A stretch of 64,000 bases of DNA from Marinobacter nanhaiticus D15-8W (GTDB lineage Bacteria > Pseudomonadota > Gammaproteobacteria > Pseudomonadales > Oleiphilaceae): the NCBI RefSeq assembly GCF_036511935.1, contig NZ_AP028878.1, positions 3,100,001 through 3,164,000 of the forward strand, given 5' to 3'. The notes below the pieces were generated by a model that was not told the origin of the DNA, searched no databases, and saw only the letters and a list, made by a program, of their open reading frames with translations. The translations under genes were made by a program, and so were the position numbers. How positions within the stretch are numbered: position 1 is the first letter of the stretch; each line of letters begins with the position of its first letter. Below are positions 26,716 through 38,499 of the stretch, one piece after another.

Positions 26716-28740
26716 TCAGGCTGTTCGGATAGTCGCCTCTTTGAGGGAGGCGATCTCATCGCGCAACCGTGCCGCTTTTTCGAAATCCAGGTCCGAGGCG
26801 GCCTTGTACATCTCATCCTCCAGCTTCGTAATATCCTTGAGCAACTGCTCCGGCGTCTTGCCGTGGGCCTTGATGCGGTACTCTTCCGCCTCCTCGGCGG
26901 CCTGTTGACCCGGACGCTCGCCACCACGACGACGTCCCGGCGCCCCGCCCCGGGCCCCTTCCATGATGTCCGTGACCCTTTTCTCCAGGCCGCGCGGCGT
27001 AATGCCATGCTCTTCGTTATGGGCGATCTGCTTCTCGCGGCGCCGCCCCGTCTCATCGATCGCCCGCTGCATGGAGCCGGTAATTTTATCGCCGTATAAA
27101 ATCGCCTTGCCGTGGACGTTCCGCGCGGCGCGGCCGATGGTCTGGATCAGAGAACGCTCGGAACGCAAGAAACCTTCCTTGTCCGCATCGAGGATGGCAA
27201 CCAGGGAGACTTCCGGCATATCCAGGCCTTCCCGAAGCAGGTTGATCCCCACCAGAACGTCGAATTCGCCCCGGCGAAGGTCGCGGATGATTTCCACCCG
27301 CTCCACGGTATCGATATCCGAGTGCAGGTAGCGCACGCGAACGTCGTGTTCCTGCAGGAAGTCGGTCAGGTCTTCGGCCATGCGCTTTGTCAGCGTGGTC
27401 ACCAACACCCGTTCGTCCACCGACACCCGTTTGCGGATCTCCGACAACAAGTCGTCAACCTGGGTCGAGGCCGGACGAACCTCGATTTCCGGATCGACAA
27501 GTCCTGTTGGTCGTACGACCTGCTCAACAACCTGGCCTGCGTGCCGGGCTTCATAGTCCGCCGGCGTGGCGGAGACGAAGATCATCTGCGGTGCGATACG
27601 CTCCCACTCGTCGAAACGCATGGGCCGGTTGTCCAGGGCAGAAGGTAGCCGGAAACCATACTCGACCAGCGTTTCCTTGCGTGAACGGTCGCCTTTGTAC
27701 ATCGCACCGATTTGGGGGATGGTGACGTGGGACTCGTCCACTACCAGCAACGCGTTCGGAGGCAGGTAGTCGAACAGCGTCGGCGGCGCTTCACCTGGGC
27801 GGCGCCCTGAGAGATAGCGCGAGTAGTTCTCGATGCCGTTGCAGTAACCCAGCTCCAGCATCATTTCGATGTCATAACGGGTACGTTCTTCCAGGCGCTG
27901 TGCCTCGACCAGCTTGTTGTTGTCACGCAGCTGCTTGAGACGCTCGTCGAGCTCCACCTTGATATTCTCAACCGCATCCAGCACGGTCTGGCGGGGCGTG
28001 ACATAGTGACTCTTCGGATAAATGGTCACTCGGGGCACCCGGCGCAGAACCTCGCCCGTGAGCGGATCGAAGTAACTGAGATTCTCCACCTCGTCATCGA
28101 AGAGTTCGATGCGGATAGCCTCTTTCTCGGATTCCGCCGGGAACACATCGATTACATCGCCGCGCACCCGGTAATTGGCGCGATGGAATTCCACATCGTT
28201 GCGGGTGTATTGCAGCTCAGCCAAACGGCGCAGGATGAAGCGCTGATCGATCTGGTCGCCCCGGTCCAGGTGCAGCATCATCTTCAGGTAGGACTGGGGA
28301 TCGCCCAAACCGTAGATAGACGAAACCGTTGCTACGATCAGGGCATCTTCGCGCTCCAGAAGTGCCTTGGTGGCCGAGAGACGCATCTGCTCGATATGCT
28401 CGTTGATGGAGGCGTCCTTCTCGATGAACGTATCGGACGACGGTACATAGGCCTCGGGCTGATAGTAGTCGTAATAGGAAACGAAGTACTCCACGGCATT
28501 CTTGGGAAAGAACTCCTTGAATTCGCCATAGAGCTGGGCCGCCAACGTTTTGTTGTGGGCCATCACGATGGTCGGGCGCTTGATGCGCTCGACGACATTG
28601 GCAATGGTGAACGTCTTGCCCGAACCGGTGACCCCCAGCAGGGTCTGGTGAGCCAGGCCGGACTCGATACCGTCGACCAGGCCGTCGATTGCTTTGGGCT
28701 GGTCGCCGGCTGGTTGGTAAGCAGATTCAACCTCGAACAT
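26716..28740 (-). CDS. uvrB: Excinuclease ABC subunit B
   Basis: DNA damage verification helicase of nucleotide excision repair, 674 residues (E. coli 673). Walker A is GVTGSGKTF near residue 38; the beta-hairpin [12 protein letters not shown] near 95 inserts between DNA strands; the helicase motif VDESH lies near 330; the C-terminal UVR motif [24 protein letters not shown] binds UvrC. I did not find a LexA box in the 225 bases upstream, unlike E. coli. It converges on the GNAT-C39 gene with a gap of 18 bases. Confidence 0.98.
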   Translation of the reverse strand: MFEVESAYQPAGDQPKAIDGLVDGIESGLAHQTLLGVTGSGKTFTIANVVERIKRPTIVMAHNKTLAAQLYGEFKEFFPKNAVEYFVSYYDYYQPEAYVPSSDTFIEKDASINEHIEQMRLSATKALLEREDALIVATVSSIYGLGDPQSYLKMMLHLDRGDQIDQRFILRRLAELQYTRNDVEFHRANYRVRGDVIDVFPAESEKEAIRIELFDDEVENLSYFDPLTGEVLRRVPRVTIYPKSHYVTPRQTVLDAVENIKVELDERLKQLRDNNKLVEAQRLEERTRYDIEMMLELGYCNGIENYSRYLSGRRPGEAPPTLFDYLPPNALLVVDESHVTIPQIGAMYKGDRSRKETLVEYGFRLPSALDNRPMRFDEWERIAPQMIFVSATPADYEARHAGQVVEQVVRPTGLVDPEIEVRPASTQVDDLLSEIRKRVSVDERVLVTTLTKRMAEDLTDFLQEHDVRVRYLHSDIDTVERVEIIRDLRRGEFDVLVGINLLREGLDMPEVSLVAILDADKEGFLRSERSLIQTIGRAARNVHGKAILYGDKITGSMQRAIDETGRRREKQIAHNEEHGITPRGLEKRVTDIMEGARGGAPGRRRGGERPGQQAAEEAEEYRIKAHGKTPEQLLKDITKLEDEMYKAASDLDFEKAARLRDEIASLKEATIRTA

Positions 28741-28965
28741 GTGGCGTTGGTGCCCCCGTTGTCGCTCATGGCGTCAAGCAGGATGCCTGACGTGGTTTCT
28801 GGTCCCGGTAAATGGCGTATTCCAGCCCGCGCCAACTTATCCTGCTGCAGGCTTCATGGTAACATTTGTACGTTTTGCATTTATCCGGCGTCCCGGTCCA
28901 TGCTCAAACGGATTTAATACAGCCACCGGGGTCGCCCCTCATGACGCATCTTAAGGAGCGCTAGT

Positions 28966-30150
28966 TTGGACGTTCAACTCTCGAACCGTGTACAAGCGAT
29001 CAAGCCCTCACCGACCCTGGCCGTGACCAATAAGGCGGCTGAGTTGCGCGCTGCCGGTCACGATATCATTGGCCTTGGCGCCGGCGAACCGGATTTCGAT
29101 ACACCGGATCACATCAAGACAGCCGCTATCGAGGCCATCAAGGCCGGTCAAACCAAGTACACCGCTGTCGATGGTACGCCCGGGCTGAAGAAAGCGATTA
29201 TCGAGAAGTTCAAACGCGACAATGGCCTCAATTACGAACCGAACCAGATCCTAGTATCAAGTGGGGGCAAACAGAGTTTCTTCAACCTGGCCCTGGCCAC
29301 ATTGAACGCAGGCGACGAAGCCATCATCCCGGCGCCCTACTGGGTATCCTACCCGGACATGGTACTGGTGGCTGAAGGCAAGCCGGTCATTATCGAGACC
29401 TCAGCCGAAACCCGCTTCAAGATCACGCCGGAGCAGCTCGAAAACGCCATCACCGAGCGTACCCGCCTGTTCGTGATCAACAGCCCGTCGAACCCCAGCG
29501 GCATGGCCTACAGCCTGGACGAGCTGAAAGCGATCGGTGAAGTTCTGAAGAAGCACCCGCAGGTCATGGTGGCGACGGACGATATGTATGAGCCCATCCT
29601 TTGGACCGGCCAGCCGTTCTGCAACATCCTGAACGCAACCCCGGAACTCTACGACCGCACCTTCGTGCTCAATGGGGTATCCAAGGCCTATTCCATGACC
29701 GGCTGGCGTATCGGCTACGCCGCAGGCCCGGCCAAGATCATCGGATCGATGAAGAAGATCCAGTCCCAAAGCACATCCAACCCGGCGTCGATCTCCCAGG
29801 CTGCAGCCCAGGCTGCGCTCGAAGGCCCCCAGGAGTGCGTCGGCGAAATGGTCAAGGCCTTCAAGGAACGCCACGACTACCTGGTAGACGCGCTGAACAA
29901 GATCCAGGGCGTTGAGTGCCTGAAAGGCGACGGTACCTTCTATGCGTTCCCCAGCTTCCAGGGCGCCATCGACGCGCGTGAAAACATCGAGTCCGATGTC
30001 GAGCTGGCGGAAATGCTGCTCAAGGAAGCCGGCGTCGCGCTCGTCCCGGGCTCTGCATTTGGTGCTCCGGGCCACATGCGCCTGAGCTTTGCCACCAGCA
30101 TGGAGAACCTCCAGAACGCGATCGAGCGCCTGCAAAAAGCTCTCGGCTGA
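28966..30150 (+). CDS. aspC: Aspartate/aromatic aminotransferase, class I (AspC type I-gamma)
   Basis: PLP enzyme of 394 residues that interconverts aspartate and oxaloacetate, likely also aromatic amino acids. The subgroup I-gamma pattern is seen in LGAGEPDFDTPDHIK, INSPSNPSGM and the PLP Lys in NGVSKAYSMTGWRIGY. The start is TTG at 28966, set by AAGGAG five to eight bases upstream and by family alignment (MDVQLSNRVQAIKPS). A TTG start implies modest translation. It is divergent from uvrB, and a tRNA-Asn unit follows. Confidence 0.95.
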   Translation: MDVQLSNRVQAIKPSPTLAVTNKAAELRAAGHDIIGLGAGEPDFDTPDHIKTAAIEAIKAGQTKYTAVDGTPGLKKAIIEKFKRDNGLNYEPNQILVSSGGKQSFFNLALATLNAGDEAIIPAPYWVSYPDMVLVAEGKPVIIETSAETRFKITPEQLENAITERTRLFVINSPSNPSGMAYSLDELKAIGEVLKKHPQVMVATDDMYEPILWTGQPFCNILNATPELYDRTFVLNGVSKAYSMTGWRIGYAAGPAKIIGSMKKIQSQSTSNPASISQAAAQAALEGPQECVGEMVKAFKERHDYLVDALNKIQGVECLKGDGTFYAFPSFQGAIDARENIESDVELAEMLLKEAGVALVPGSAFGAPGHMRLSFATSMENLQNAIERLQKALG

Positions 30151-30198
30151 GCAGCTTTGACCCTGACGTGAAAGATAAAAGGTTTATCGATTAAGGGG

Positions 30199-30227
30199 TT
30201 GACGGTGACGGGGCGCGGCCGTAATAT
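30199..30227 (+). promoter_or_regulatory. Sigma-70 promoter of tRNA-Asn (second copy)
   Basis: TTGACG (30199-30204), 17 bases, TAATAT (30222-30227), then ACGCGCC as discriminator, 23 bases before the tRNA. Same format as copy 1. Confidence 0.85.
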
Positions 30228-30250
30228 ACGCGCCTCATCACTGATGACGT

Positions 30251-30326
30251 TCCCCGATAGCTCAGTTGGTAGAGCAACGGACTGTTAATCCGTTTGTCGC
30301 TGGTTCGAGCCCAGCTCGGGGAGCCA
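30251..30326 (+). tRNA. tRNA-Asn (GTT), copy 2
   Basis: Identical in all 76 bases to the copy at 15031-15106, with encoded CCA and anticodon GTT. It has its own promoter and terminator, so it is an independent transcription unit. Confidence 0.98.
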
Positions 30327-30333
30327 CTATTCC

Positions 30334-30364
30334 AAAAAGCCGCTGAAACCCAGCGGCTTTTTTT
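30334..30364 (+). terminator. Terminator of tRNA-Asn copy 2
   Basis: GCCGCTG (30339-30345), loop AAACC, CAGCGGC (30351-30357), then seven T. Confidence 0.92.
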
Positions 30365-30435
30365 ATGGCTTGTCGAAAAGTAGCGAGTTCCCCCCAACTC
30401 CGATCCTGAAATCAGGCAGTCTTTCAGACTGCTCC

Positions 30436-30515
30436 GAAGCTAAAGCGTCGGCTACATTGTCCCGCTAACTCGAGTATGTAGCAGATGCTTTAGCTTCTGA
30501 GGCGCCGAAGGCGCC
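30436..30515 (+). repeat. Palindromic extragenic element, copy 1
   Basis: Arms GAAGCTAAAGC... (from 30436) and ...GCTTTAGCTTC (to 30497) form an imperfect palindrome of about 62 bases with ACTCGAGT-like sequence near the centre, followed by a GGCGCC-GAA-GGCGCC hairpin (30501-30515). An inverted copy lies at 54094-54170. There is no coding potential. The rest of this 282-base gap holds the tRNA terminator and nothing else I recognise. Confidence 0.75.
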
Positions 30516-30608
30516 CCAACTTACACGCCCATCGCGGGGCTCGATCCATAGTCATTCACGAAGAGACTTTCCGTCTGGCAGGCAACAGCGTGCAGCAAAC
30601 GGCGCACC

Positions 30609-31337
30609 TCACTCCTCCGCCAACTGAATCTCCGCCTGGATCGCCTCCAACGCCTCCAGGGGCTTGTCGGCCTGGGTTATCGGCCGACCAATCACAAGGT
30701 AGTCGCTACCCGCATGCAAAGCGTCCACAGGCGTCATGATGCGTTGCTGGTCTCCCGCGGCGGCGGCGAACGTTGGACGGATACCCGGCGTAACCAGCCG
30801 GAAACGCTCGCCCTGCTCTGAACGCAGCATTGTCGCTTCCTGCGCCGAACACACTACGCCATCAAGACCAGCGTTGTACGTCATCGCCGCAAGCCTGGAA
30901 ACATGCGCTTCCGGCGACTCGCTGATACCAATGCCCTTCAAGTCATCCGCGGACATACTGGTCAGAACCGTCACCGCAATGAGCAAGGGGCGATCATCAC
31001 CGTAGCTTTCCAACCGCTCCCGGCAGGCAGCCATCATGGTCTCGCCGCCCGACGCATGGACATTCACCATCCACACGCCGAGATCTGCAGCAGCGGCTAC
31101 AGCAGCCGACGTGGTATTGGGGATATCGTGAAACTTGAGATCCAGGAAGACCTCAAAACCACGGTTATGGAGTTGGCGCACCAAGTCCGGCCCAAAGCGG
31201 GTAAACATCTCCTTGCCTACCTTGACGCGACATAGTGATGGGTCCAGTGAATCGGCAAGCGCCAACGCCTGGGCCTGATCTGCAAAATCAAGAGCCACGA
31301 TAATACGCGGCCCCAACTCTCCTTTATGGTCAAACAT
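30609..31337 (-). CDS. pyrF: Orotidine 5'-phosphate decarboxylase
   Basis: Last enzyme of UMP synthesis, 242 residues, a TIM barrel. The catalytic Lys-Asp-Lys-Asp array is visible in [11 protein letters not shown] near residue 60; the phosphate-binding end is VTPGIRP and YLVIGRPIT. The start is the ATG at 31337 giving [18 protein letters not shown], the family beginning. The frame is open to 31562 but the extra 75 residues run into lapB. It follows lapB by 73 bases on the same strand, the lapA-lapB-pyrF order also known in E. coli. Confidence 0.96.
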   Translation of the reverse strand: MFDHKGELGPRIIVALDFADQAQALALADSLDPSLCRVKVGKEMFTRFGPDLVRQLHNRGFEVFLDLKFHDIPNTTSAAVAAAADLGVWMVNVHASGGETMMAACRERLESYGDDRPLLIAVTVLTSMSADDLKGIGISESPEAHVSRLAAMTYNAGLDGVVCSAQEATMLRSEQGERFRLVTPGIRPTFAAAAGDQQRIMTPVDALHAGSDYLVIGRPITQADKPLEALEAIQAEIQLAEE

Positions 31338-31410
31338 AGCGAACTCTGTCTCTTGGTGCGGTGTCGCAGAATCCCGCGCCCCGCCTGACATGTATGAAAC
31401 CCTGAAAAAC

Positions 31411-32580
31411 CTACTCGGCCTCGACACCCTGAATCGGCTGAACCTTTTCCCATTTCTTACAGCTTGGGCACAGCCAGTGCAGTTGACGCCCTTCGAAACC
31501 GCAACTGATACAGCGATACACCGGACGATTGGCCAGCAACAACTGGCCCATGCGGCTGACAAGCCGCCCCTCGTCCGTCGTCATTCCCTTCTCGTAGCCG
31601 GCCATTTCAACCAAGCGTAACAACCCCTTCAGACTCGGCCGTATCTCAAGCTCTTCCCGCAGCAGATCGATGGCCGCGGGGCGACCGGAAGCGCGCTCGA
31701 CCGCCTCCACCAGCGCCAGCAGCAAACTGGTACTGGGCCAGCTTTCATAGAGTTTGCGCAGGCGCTTGGCCAATTTGGCCACGTCCCCCTTATCACGGGT
31801 AAATTTCATCAACCGGTCGATAGCTTCCGACCCAAAGGCGGGGTTCTGGTCGAACACTTTGAGCAGCGATTGCTCCACATCGGATACGTTGCCCTGACGC
31901 TTCTGGATATCCGCTTGAAGGAAACTGGCGCGAACACAGGTCCGATCCTGTTCCAGAGCCTCCTTGACGAGTTTCTGGGCGCCCCAGCGGTCGTCGTGGC
32001 GTAGGGTATCTTCGGCAAGCTCGCAGGTCAGGTAGGCTAGCTGCTTATGCAGCTCGGCTTCGGGATAACCTACGGTCAGGGTGCTGGCTACCTGGCGAGC
32101 CTTATCCCATTCGCGCTCCTGTTGATAAAGTTCAATCAGTTGGTCGGAAGCCTGGCGACTGTAGTCCCTTGTACCGAGCAACTGGTGGAATAGGGATTCG
32201 GCCCGATCCAGCAGACCGGCATTCATGTAGTCCATTGCCAGTTCATAAGTCACCTGCTGCGAGTAACGGGCAGGTAGTTCGGGGCGGGCAAGCAGGTTCT
32301 GGTGGATGAGTATGGCGCGTTCAGTTTCGCCTTTCAGCCGGAAGTGGGCACCGACGGACAAATGCAATCCCACGGTCTCTCGATTGACGGCAAGAGCCTG
32401 GACAAAATTTTCGATAGCTTCGTCAGAATAATTGGTAAACAGGAACTGGAGGCGATCACGAACCGCCTCTTCATCGTCGATACGCTGGCGCCCAACGGAG
32501 CCGTCGCGACCCCAGCGCCCCATAAACCAACCTGCTGCAACCGCTATGACAAGTAGCAGCCAATGAAGCACTGTTTCCAT
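31411..32580 (-). CDS. lapB: Lipopolysaccharide assembly protein LapB (YciM)
   Basis: Inner-membrane-anchored TPR protein of 389 residues that controls LpxC turnover by FtsH and so balances LPS synthesis. One N-terminal helix spans about 5-22; tetratricopeptide repeats fill about 60-340; the C-terminus carries the rubredoxin-like metal site CISCGF...CPSCKKW. All parts needed for function are present. Its start overlaps the lapA stop by one base. Confidence 0.96.
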   Translation of the reverse strand: METVLHWLLLVIAVAAGWFMGRWGRDGSVGRQRIDDEEAVRDRLQFLFTNYSDEAIENFVQALAVNRETVGLHLSVGAHFRLKGETERAILIHQNLLARPELPARYSQQVTYELAMDYMNAGLLDRAESLFHQLLGTRDYSRQASDQLIELYQQEREWDKARQVASTLTVGYPEAELHKQLAYLTCELAEDTLRHDDRWGAQKLVKEALEQDRTCVRASFLQADIQKRQGNVSDVEQSLLKVFDQNPAFGSEAIDRLMKFTRDKGDVAKLAKRLRKLYESWPSTSLLLALVEAVERASGRPAAIDLLREELEIRPSLKGLLRLVEMAGYEKGMTTDEGRLVSRMGQLLLANRPVYRCISCGFEGRQLHWLCPSCKKWEKVQPIQGVEAE

Positions 32581-32882
32581 CAGGGGGTCCGGCCGGCTTC
32601 CAACCTGGCTTTCTCAAGCTGCTTTTCGGTGTGATCCAGTTTCTTCTGCAAGTGACGCCTACTTACGGACGTCCGGATCATGGCAAGTGACGTCAGTAAC
32701 ATACCAATAATTCCGCCCGCAACAAATGACAGGATCAACCAGAAAGCCACGCCATAGGCGGGTGTTTCGAAAAAGAGAAAGTTGAGGGAAACGGAAACCT
32801 GATTATTCAGGGAAAAAACAAGGGCGGCCAGGATCAGGAAGATCACGACGAGGCCAATAATCACCTTTTGCAGCCAGGCCAT
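32580..32882 (-). CDS. lapA: Lipopolysaccharide assembly protein LapA (YciS, DUF1049)
   Basis: Inner-membrane protein of 100 residues with two helices (about 5-25 and 45-66) and a C-terminal basic coiled segment HLQKKLDHTEKQLEKARLEA. It works with LapB in LPS assembly. Coupled to lapB by a one-base overlap. Confidence 0.93.
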   Translation of the reverse strand: MAWLQKVIIGLVVIFLILAALVFSLNNQVSVSLNFLFFETPAYGVAFWLILSFVAGGIIGMLLTSLAMIRTSVSRRHLQKKLDHTEKQLEKARLEAGRTP

Positions 32883-33052
32883 ACTTAACGGCTCCCAAGT
32901 GGTTAACGTACAGCGGTTTGCGTCCAGCAGTTAGCATCCGTAACGGAGGGGCTGCCATGTTAGCACAGGAGACCCAGCGGCGCCCGGCTGTTACACGGCC
33001 AAAACAGGCACCCCCAACGTAGCAGGGAGGCCTTGAGGCGTCGATTTCAGCC

Positions 33053-33349
33053 TCAGTATCCGTTCTTCATGCTGTCGTTGACCTGCTCCCGCAATTCCTT
33101 GCCTGGCTTGAAATGGGGAACAAACTTGGCCGGTAACTGCACCGCTTCACCGGTCTTGGGGTTTCTCCCGGTCCGGGCAGCCCGGTGATGCAGGGAGAAG
33201 CTGCCAAAACCCCGAATCTCGATGCGATGCCCTTCAGCCAACGACTGGGACATATGCTCGATAATGGTCTTGACGGCAAGTTCAACGTCTTTCACGGACA
33301 GTTGCGTCTGTTTGGAGGCGATCAGTTCGACCAGCTCAGACTTTGTCAT
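33053..33349 (-). CDS. ihfB: Integration host factor subunit beta
   Basis: DNA-bending protein of 98 residues that forms a heterodimer with IhfA. The DNA-binding arm [26 protein letters not shown] is diagnostic, with the intercalating Pro in GRNPKTGE. It lies between rpsA and lapA, its usual place. Confidence 0.97.
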   Translation of the reverse strand: MTKSELVELIASKQTQLSVKDVELAVKTIIEHMSQSLAEGHRIEIRGFGSFSLHHRAARTGRNPKTGEAVQLPAKFVPHFKPGKELREQVNDSMKNGY

Positions 33350-33692
33350 TGCGATTGTTCCTTCTGATTCTTATCGCTAAATCAGTGCCGGGACCACTTC
33401 CCTTTCGTCCTAGTGCCATGCATCGCTCCTTTGTCTAAACGTGAAGAGACCCACATAACGCGCGATGACAAGATACCCGCACCGAAATCATCCCTCTCGG
33501 TTCTCGATATCCAACCCACACGAGAACCTTCGTTTGTGCAGGTTTTCTCGAGCAAATGTGCCAGGATTCCCGGGGTTCAAGCAGGGATTGAAACCTGGCT
33601 CCCGCCGCACCTCAATCAACCCCGACGGCACTCGAGAAAAAAGCCAATTAGGGTGACGCACCCCCCTAGTTTAGACAAACTCAAAAAAAAGA
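33350..33692. other. Intergenic region between rpsA and ihfB
   Basis: It must hold the ihfB promoter if the rpsA terminator works. I see no conserved element or gene; an open frame on the plus strand here runs through the terminator into rpsA and has no coding character. Confidence 0.5.
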
Positions 33693-33725
33693 CAAAAAAA
33701 ACGGGCTGTTACAGCCCGTTTTTTT
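33693..33725 (-). terminator. rpsA terminator
   Basis: CGGGCTG/CAGCCCG with a three-base loop, followed on the minus strand by eight T. It lies 20 bases past the rpsA stop. Confidence 0.92.
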
Positions 33726-33746
33726 ACATTTCAACAAAATTGCCAA

Positions 33747-35438
33747 TTATTCCTTGTTGGCATTCTGCTGCTGCATCTGCTCCTTGATCAGGTCACCGAT
33801 GGTGGTGGCACCCGAAGTTTCAGCAGACTTCTCGCGAACACTCTGCAGAGCCGCCTTGTCATCTTCCACGTCCTTGGACTTCACGGACAGGTTGATCACG
33901 CGGTTCTTACGATCGATGCTAATGATCTTGGCTTCAACCTCGTCGCCTTCGTTCAGCACGTTGCGCGCATCTTCAACACGGTCACGGCTGATTTCAGAGG
34001 CCTTCAGCACCGCTTCAACTTCGTCGTTCAGGGCAACAGTCGCTGCCTTGGCGTCGATAGCAGTTACAGTACCCTTGACGATGGAGCCCTTATCGTTCAG
34101 CTGCACGAACTCAGCAAACGGATCGCTCTCGAGCTGCTTGATACCCAGGGAGATACGCTCACGCTCCGGATCAACAGACAGGATGACGGTTTCAACTTCG
34201 TCGCCTTTCTTGTACTGACGAACCGCTTCTTCACCAGGCTCGTTCCAGCTGATGTCGGACAGGTGAACCAGACCGTCGATACCACCGTCCAGACCGATAA
34301 AGATACCGAAGTCAGTAATGGACTTGATCTTACCGGTGATGCGGTCACCCTTGTTGAAGTTGCTGGAGAAGTCTTCCCACGGGTTGGACATGCACTGCTT
34401 GATACCCAGGGAGATACGACGACGCTCTTCGTCGATATCCAGGATCATCACTTCAACTTCATCACCGACCTGAACAACCTTGGACGGATGGATGTTCTTG
34501 TTGGTCCAGTCCATTTCGGATACGTGAACCAGACCTTCAACACCTTCTTCCAGCTCAGCAAAGCAACCGTAGTCAGTCAGGTTGGTCACGCGGGCGTTGA
34601 CCTTGGAACCTTCCGGATAGCGACCCTTGATATCCACCCAGGGATCTTCGCCCAGCTGCTTCAGACCCAGGGAAACGCGGTTGCGCTCACGGTCGAACTT
34701 CAGGACCTTGACGTTGATCTCGTCACCAACATTGACGATTTCGCTCGGATGCTTGATGCGCTTCCAGGCCATGTCGGTGATGTGCAACAGGCCGTCAACG
34801 CCGCCCAGATCCACGAATGCGCCATAGTCGGTCAGGTTCTTGACGATACCCTTGATTTCCAGACCTTCGGTCAGGGTTTCCAGCAGGGCTTCGCGCTCGG
34901 CACTGTTCTCAGCTTCCAGTACCGCACGACGTGAAACAACCACGTTGTTGCGCTTCTGGTCCAGCTTGATCACCTTGAACTCGAGTTCCTTGTTCTCCAG
35001 GTGCGCAGTGTCGCGAACCGGACGAACATCAACCAGGGAACCCGGCAGGAATGCACGGATGCCGCTCAGGTCGACCGTGAAGCCGCCCTTGACCTTGCCA
35101 TTGATCACACCTTTAACGACTTCTTCGGCCTCGAAGCTCTTCTCGAGCACTTTCCAGGCTTCAGCGCGCTTGGCCTTCTCACGGGACAGACGGGTTGCAC
35201 CGAAACCGTCTTCTACCGCGTCGAGAGCCACATCGACAACGTCACCAATCTGGATTTCCAGTTCGCCCTTGTCGTTCAGGAACTGGCTGGCAGGAATAGC
35301 GCCTTCCGACTTCAGGCCTGCGTTAACAGTGACCCAGTCGTTGTCGATATCAACCACGGTTCCCTGGACAATGGAACCCGGTTGCATGTCAATTTCTTTC
35401 AGGCTTTCTTCAAAAAGATCCGCAAAGCTCTCGCTCAT
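33747..35438 (-). CDS. rpsA: 30S ribosomal protein S1
   Basis: Largest protein of the small subunit, 563 residues, needed to bind and unfold most mRNAs at initiation. Six S1/OB-fold domains follow one another, with repeated motifs such as [31 protein letters not shown] and [16 protein letters not shown]. Length fits the gammaproteobacterial form (E. coli 557). It lies 131 bases after cmk, as in E. coli; that leader probably carries the S1 autoregulatory structure, which I did not model. Confidence 0.98.
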   Translation of the reverse strand: MSESFADLFEESLKEIDMQPGSIVQGTVVDIDNDWVTVNAGLKSEGAIPASQFLNDKGELEIQIGDVVDVALDAVEDGFGATRLSREKAKRAEAWKVLEKSFEAEEVVKGVINGKVKGGFTVDLSGIRAFLPGSLVDVRPVRDTAHLENKELEFKVIKLDQKRNNVVVSRRAVLEAENSAEREALLETLTEGLEIKGIVKNLTDYGAFVDLGGVDGLLHITDMAWKRIKHPSEIVNVGDEINVKVLKFDRERNRVSLGLKQLGEDPWVDIKGRYPEGSKVNARVTNLTDYGCFAELEEGVEGLVHVSEMDWTNKNIHPSKVVQVGDEVEVMILDIDEERRRISLGIKQCMSNPWEDFSSNFNKGDRITGKIKSITDFGIFIGLDGGIDGLVHLSDISWNEPGEEAVRQYKKGDEVETVILSVDPERERISLGIKQLESDPFAEFVQLNDKGSIVKGTVTAIDAKAATVALNDEVEAVLKASEISRDRVEDARNVLNEGDEVEAKIISIDRKNRVINLSVKSKDVEDDKAALQSVREKSAETSGATTIGDLIKEQMQQQNANKE

Positions 35439-35569
35439 TATGTGTCCTATGTGATCAACGCAAGTGTGCTCCGTGATACCAGCAACACGGTCTGTTCAAA
35501 TTTGCCGAAAACCTGCCACAGGCTGGCAGAATACGCAGACTTCCGGCTTCCAACGACAAAAGGGTGCGG

Positions 35570-36250
35570 TCAGGCCTGACCTGCTGCGGCCATAACCTTT
35601 TCCAGCACCTCTTCTATGCTTAATCCCGTCGAGTCAATGACTTGCGCATCATCGGCGGGTCTAAGCGGAGCACTCGCCCGGTTCATATCCCGGTCGTCCC
35701 GTGCCCGTATCTCCTCTAAAAGGGCGTCAATACTAACATCGACACCGGCGTCCAGCAACTGGCGATAGCGTCGTTCCGCCCTTTCTTCTGCACTTGCGGT
35801 AAGGAAAATTTTTACCGGCGCATCGGGGAAAATCACCGTCCCCATATCGCGACCATCTGCTACCAGACCCGGAGCTTGGCGAAAATCCCGCTGGCGCTGG
35901 AGTAATGCGTCGCGTACAGCCTGGATAGCGGCGACCCGAGAGGCATTTTCACCGCAAGTCTCGGTCCGGATATCGGCCGTAACATCATCGCCACCCATCA
36001 ATACCCGTGCCGGCTCACCAGGCGGCGTCGGCAGGAAAGCGACATCGAGTTTGCCCGCTACGCGGACCAAACCGTCGATGTCGGCAATGCCAATACCCTG
36101 ACGCTGCGCCGCCAACGCTGTCAACCGATACAACGCGCCGCTGTCCAGGAGGTGATACCCAAGTCTTCGAGCGACCATTTGCGTAATAGTTCCCTTACCG
36201 GAACCACTCGGTCCGTCGATGGCGATCACGGGAATATCCTGCGGGTTCAT
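35570..36250 (-). CDS. cmk: Cytidylate kinase
   Basis: Phosphorylates CMP and dCMP with ATP, 226 residues. P-loop is GPSGSGKGT at residues 13-21; the CMP-binding [13 protein letters not shown] and the lid [13 protein letters not shown] are in place. Its ATG overlaps the tyrA-aroA stop by four bases (ATGA). Confidence 0.97.
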   Translation of the reverse strand: MNPQDIPVIAIDGPSGSGKGTITQMVARRLGYHLLDSGALYRLTALAAQRQGIGIADIDGLVRVAGKLDVAFLPTPPGEPARVLMGGDDVTADIRTETCGENASRVAAIQAVRDALLQRQRDFRQAPGLVADGRDMGTVIFPDAPVKIFLTASAEERAERRYRQLLDAGVDVSIDALLEEIRARDDRDMNRASAPLRPADDAQVIDSTGLSIEEVLEKVMAAAGQA

Positions 36251-38499
36251 GCCCCGGACTCCTCGACCTGGATGCGAATACCCACGGTCCTGGCAAGGTC
36301 AACAAAATTCGGGAAAGAAGTCGCCACATTGGCGCAATCGGTGATAACGACATCCCCTTCTGAGCGGAGCGATGCCACCGAAAAGGCCATGGCAATGCGG
36401 TGATCTCCATGACTGTTCACTGTACCGGACTGCATCGCCTGACCGCCCTGGATCACGATCCCGTCCTGCGTCACCGTGGTCTTGACACCCAGTTGGGCCA
36501 GACCGTCAGCCATCACCTGGATACGGTCGCTTTCTTTCACCCGCAATTCTTCTGCACCGGTGAGGACGGTTTCACCTTCGGCACAGACAGCCGCGATGAA
36601 CAAAACCGGAAATTCGTCGATTGCCAAGGGCACCTGATCTTCCGGGATCTGGATCCCCTTGAGCTTCGCATGACGCACTCGCAGGTCAGCCACCGGCTCA
36701 CCGCCGACCTCGCGCTCGCTCTCCACCACGATGTCGGCACCCATCTGCTTAAGAATATTGATGACGCCTACCCGAGTCGGGTTAATACCGACATGGCGCA
36801 ATGTCAGATCGGCACCCGGCGTGATGGACGCGGCCACCAGGAAGAAAGCCGCAGAGGAAATATCCGCTGGCACATCGATAGGACCGCCAGTCAAGTGACC
36901 GCCGCCCTTCAGGTAAGCCGTTGCGCCATCGCGCCCAACGCTATAACCGAACCCGTTCAGCATGCGCTCGGTATGATCCCGTGTCGGCGCAGGCTCGGTG
37001 ACGCGGGTTTCGCCGTCGGCATAGAGCCCTGCCAGCAGCAAACAGGATTTCACCTGGGCACTGGCCATAGGCATCACGTAGTTGAGGCCCTTCAGCGTCT
37101 GACCACCCTTGATCCGGAGCGGAGGTCGACCGCCTTCAGCGGTCTCGATTACAGCACCCATCTTACGCAGGGGGTCGGCGACCCGCCCCATGGGCCGCTT
37201 GGTCAGACTCTCGTCACCCGTCAACTCGGTATCGAACGCCTGCCCCGCCAACAACCCCGCAAACAGGCGCATCGCCGTTCCGGAGTTACCCAGGTAAAGC
37301 GGGCCGCGCGGGGCCTGTAGGCCGTGCAGACCGACACCGTGGATGCGCACGAAGCCCTTGTCCGGCCCCTCGATAGTCACCCCCATATCGCGGAAAGCCT
37401 GCAGGGTGGCCAGACTGTCCTCACCCTCGAGGAAACCCTCAACTTCGGTGACTCCCTTGGAAAGCGCACCCAGCATAATGGAACGGTGGGAGATGGACTT
37501 GTCGCCGGGCACGCGGATATCACCCCGCACTTCACCGCCGGACTGGAGCTTGAAGGTTACCTGTTTCTGACTCATGGTTGTCACGTACGCCTGTCCTGAA
37601 AGCATCTTGGAAAAATGATCCCGCGCCGCCTTGGCACGGCTGAACACCTGAAGGAGCCGTTTGCCGTCTCCAGTCTCGATCGCATTGCGCAACGTGGCGA
37701 GATCCGCGTTGAAATGATCGATAACACGAAGGACTGCGTCCCGATTGGAAAGAAAGATGTCATGCCACATTACCGGATCGCTGGCTGCGATGCGGGTAAA
37801 GTCGCGGAAACCGCCAGCGGCATAACGGAAGATTTCGAGGTTGTCGTCCTCACCTGCCAGGGTATCGACCAGTGAGAACGCGATCAGGTGCGGTAAGTGG
37901 CTGGTGGCCGCCAGCACTTCGTCATGATGTGCCACCGGCATGGTGAGCACCGTCGCGCCGCATCCGCCCCAGAGTGCCTTGAGACGCTCCAGTTTTGCGG
38001 AATCACTGGTTTCCGACGGCGTCAGGATCACCTTGTGTTTGGCGAATAAGTCGGCACGAGCGGCAGAAATCCCGCTTTTCTCGGACCCAGCAATGGGATG
38101 CCCCGGGATCACCCAGTCGGGCCAACGACCAAACACCGATTGCACGGCACTGACAAAACTGCCTTTGGTACTGCCGACGTCGGTCAGCAACACGTCCGAT
38201 GCAAGGTGGGGCCGGATTTCGGCCAACACGGTCTCCATGGCGCGTACGGGCACGGCCACAACCACCAGGTCCGCATCCTTTATTGCCGTCGCCACCGATT
38301 CGGCGGCCTCGTCTATAACGCCCAGTTCAAGACCACGCTGGACCTCACCCTGCCGTTGATCGACACCGACAACCCATGCCGCCAACCCCTGCTCTCGCAC
38401 AGCCTTGGCCAGCGAGCCGCCAATCAGCCCCAGACCGATAACGGCCATGCGCTGGAATAGCGGTCCTGACGAAGTCAGCGATTGCATAGGGTCAGCCAT
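36247..38499 (-). CDS. tyrA-aroA: Prephenate dehydrogenase / EPSP synthase fusion (TyrA-AroA)
   Basis: Bifunctional aromatic-pathway enzyme of 750 residues. Residues 1-308 are an NAD-dependent prephenate dehydrogenase with the dinucleotide motif [13 protein letters not shown] and the substrate His in [10 protein letters not shown]. From about residue 309 ([10 protein letters not shown]) comes EPSP synthase, with [18 protein letters not shown] and the C-terminal KESDR and GDHRIAMAF motifs. This fusion is known from pseudomonads and relatives. The in-frame ATG at 37575 could also give free AroA by internal initiation. It overlaps hisC by eight bases and cmk by four. Confidence 0.96.
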   Translation of the reverse strand: MADPMQSLTSSGPLFQRMAVIGLGLIGGSLAKAVREQGLAAWVVGVDQRQGEVQRGLELGVIDEAAESVATAIKDADLVVVAVPVRAMETVLAEIRPHLASDVLLTDVGSTKGSFVSAVQSVFGRWPDWVIPGHPIAGSEKSGISAARADLFAKHKVILTPSETSDSAKLERLKALWGGCGATVLTMPVAHHDEVLAATSHLPHLIAFSLVDTLAGEDDNLEIFRYAAGGFRDFTRIAASDPVMWHDIFLSNRDAVLRVIDHFNADLATLRNAIETGDGKRLLQVFSRAKAARDHFSKMLSGQAYVTTMSQKQVTFKLQSGGEVRGDIRVPGDKSISHRSIMLGALSKGVTEVEGFLEGEDSLATLQAFRDMGVTIEGPDKGFVRIHGVGLHGLQAPRGPLYLGNSGTAMRLFAGLLAGQAFDTELTGDESLTKRPMGRVADPLRKMGAVIETAEGGRPPLRIKGGQTLKGLNYVMPMASAQVKSCLLLAGLYADGETRVTEPAPTRDHTERMLNGFGYSVGRDGATAYLKGGGHLTGGPIDVPADISSAAFFLVAASITPGADLTLRHVGINPTRVGVINILKQMGADIVVESEREVGGEPVADLRVRHAKLKGIQIPEDQVPLAIDEFPVLFIAAVCAEGETVLTGAEELRVKESDRIQVMADGLAQLGVKTTVTQDGIVIQGGQAMQSGTVNSHGDHRIAMAFSVASLRSEGDVVITDCANVATSFPNFVDLARTVGIRIQVEESGA

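Noticed and set aside
28741..28965. LexA box for uvrB
   Set aside because: I could not find CTG-N10-CAG in the uvrB-aspC gap.
33413..33787. A 124-codon frame in the rpsA-ihfB gap
   Set aside because: It runs through the rpsA terminator and into rpsA; composition is low-complexity Lys/Pro and no ribosome site is seen.
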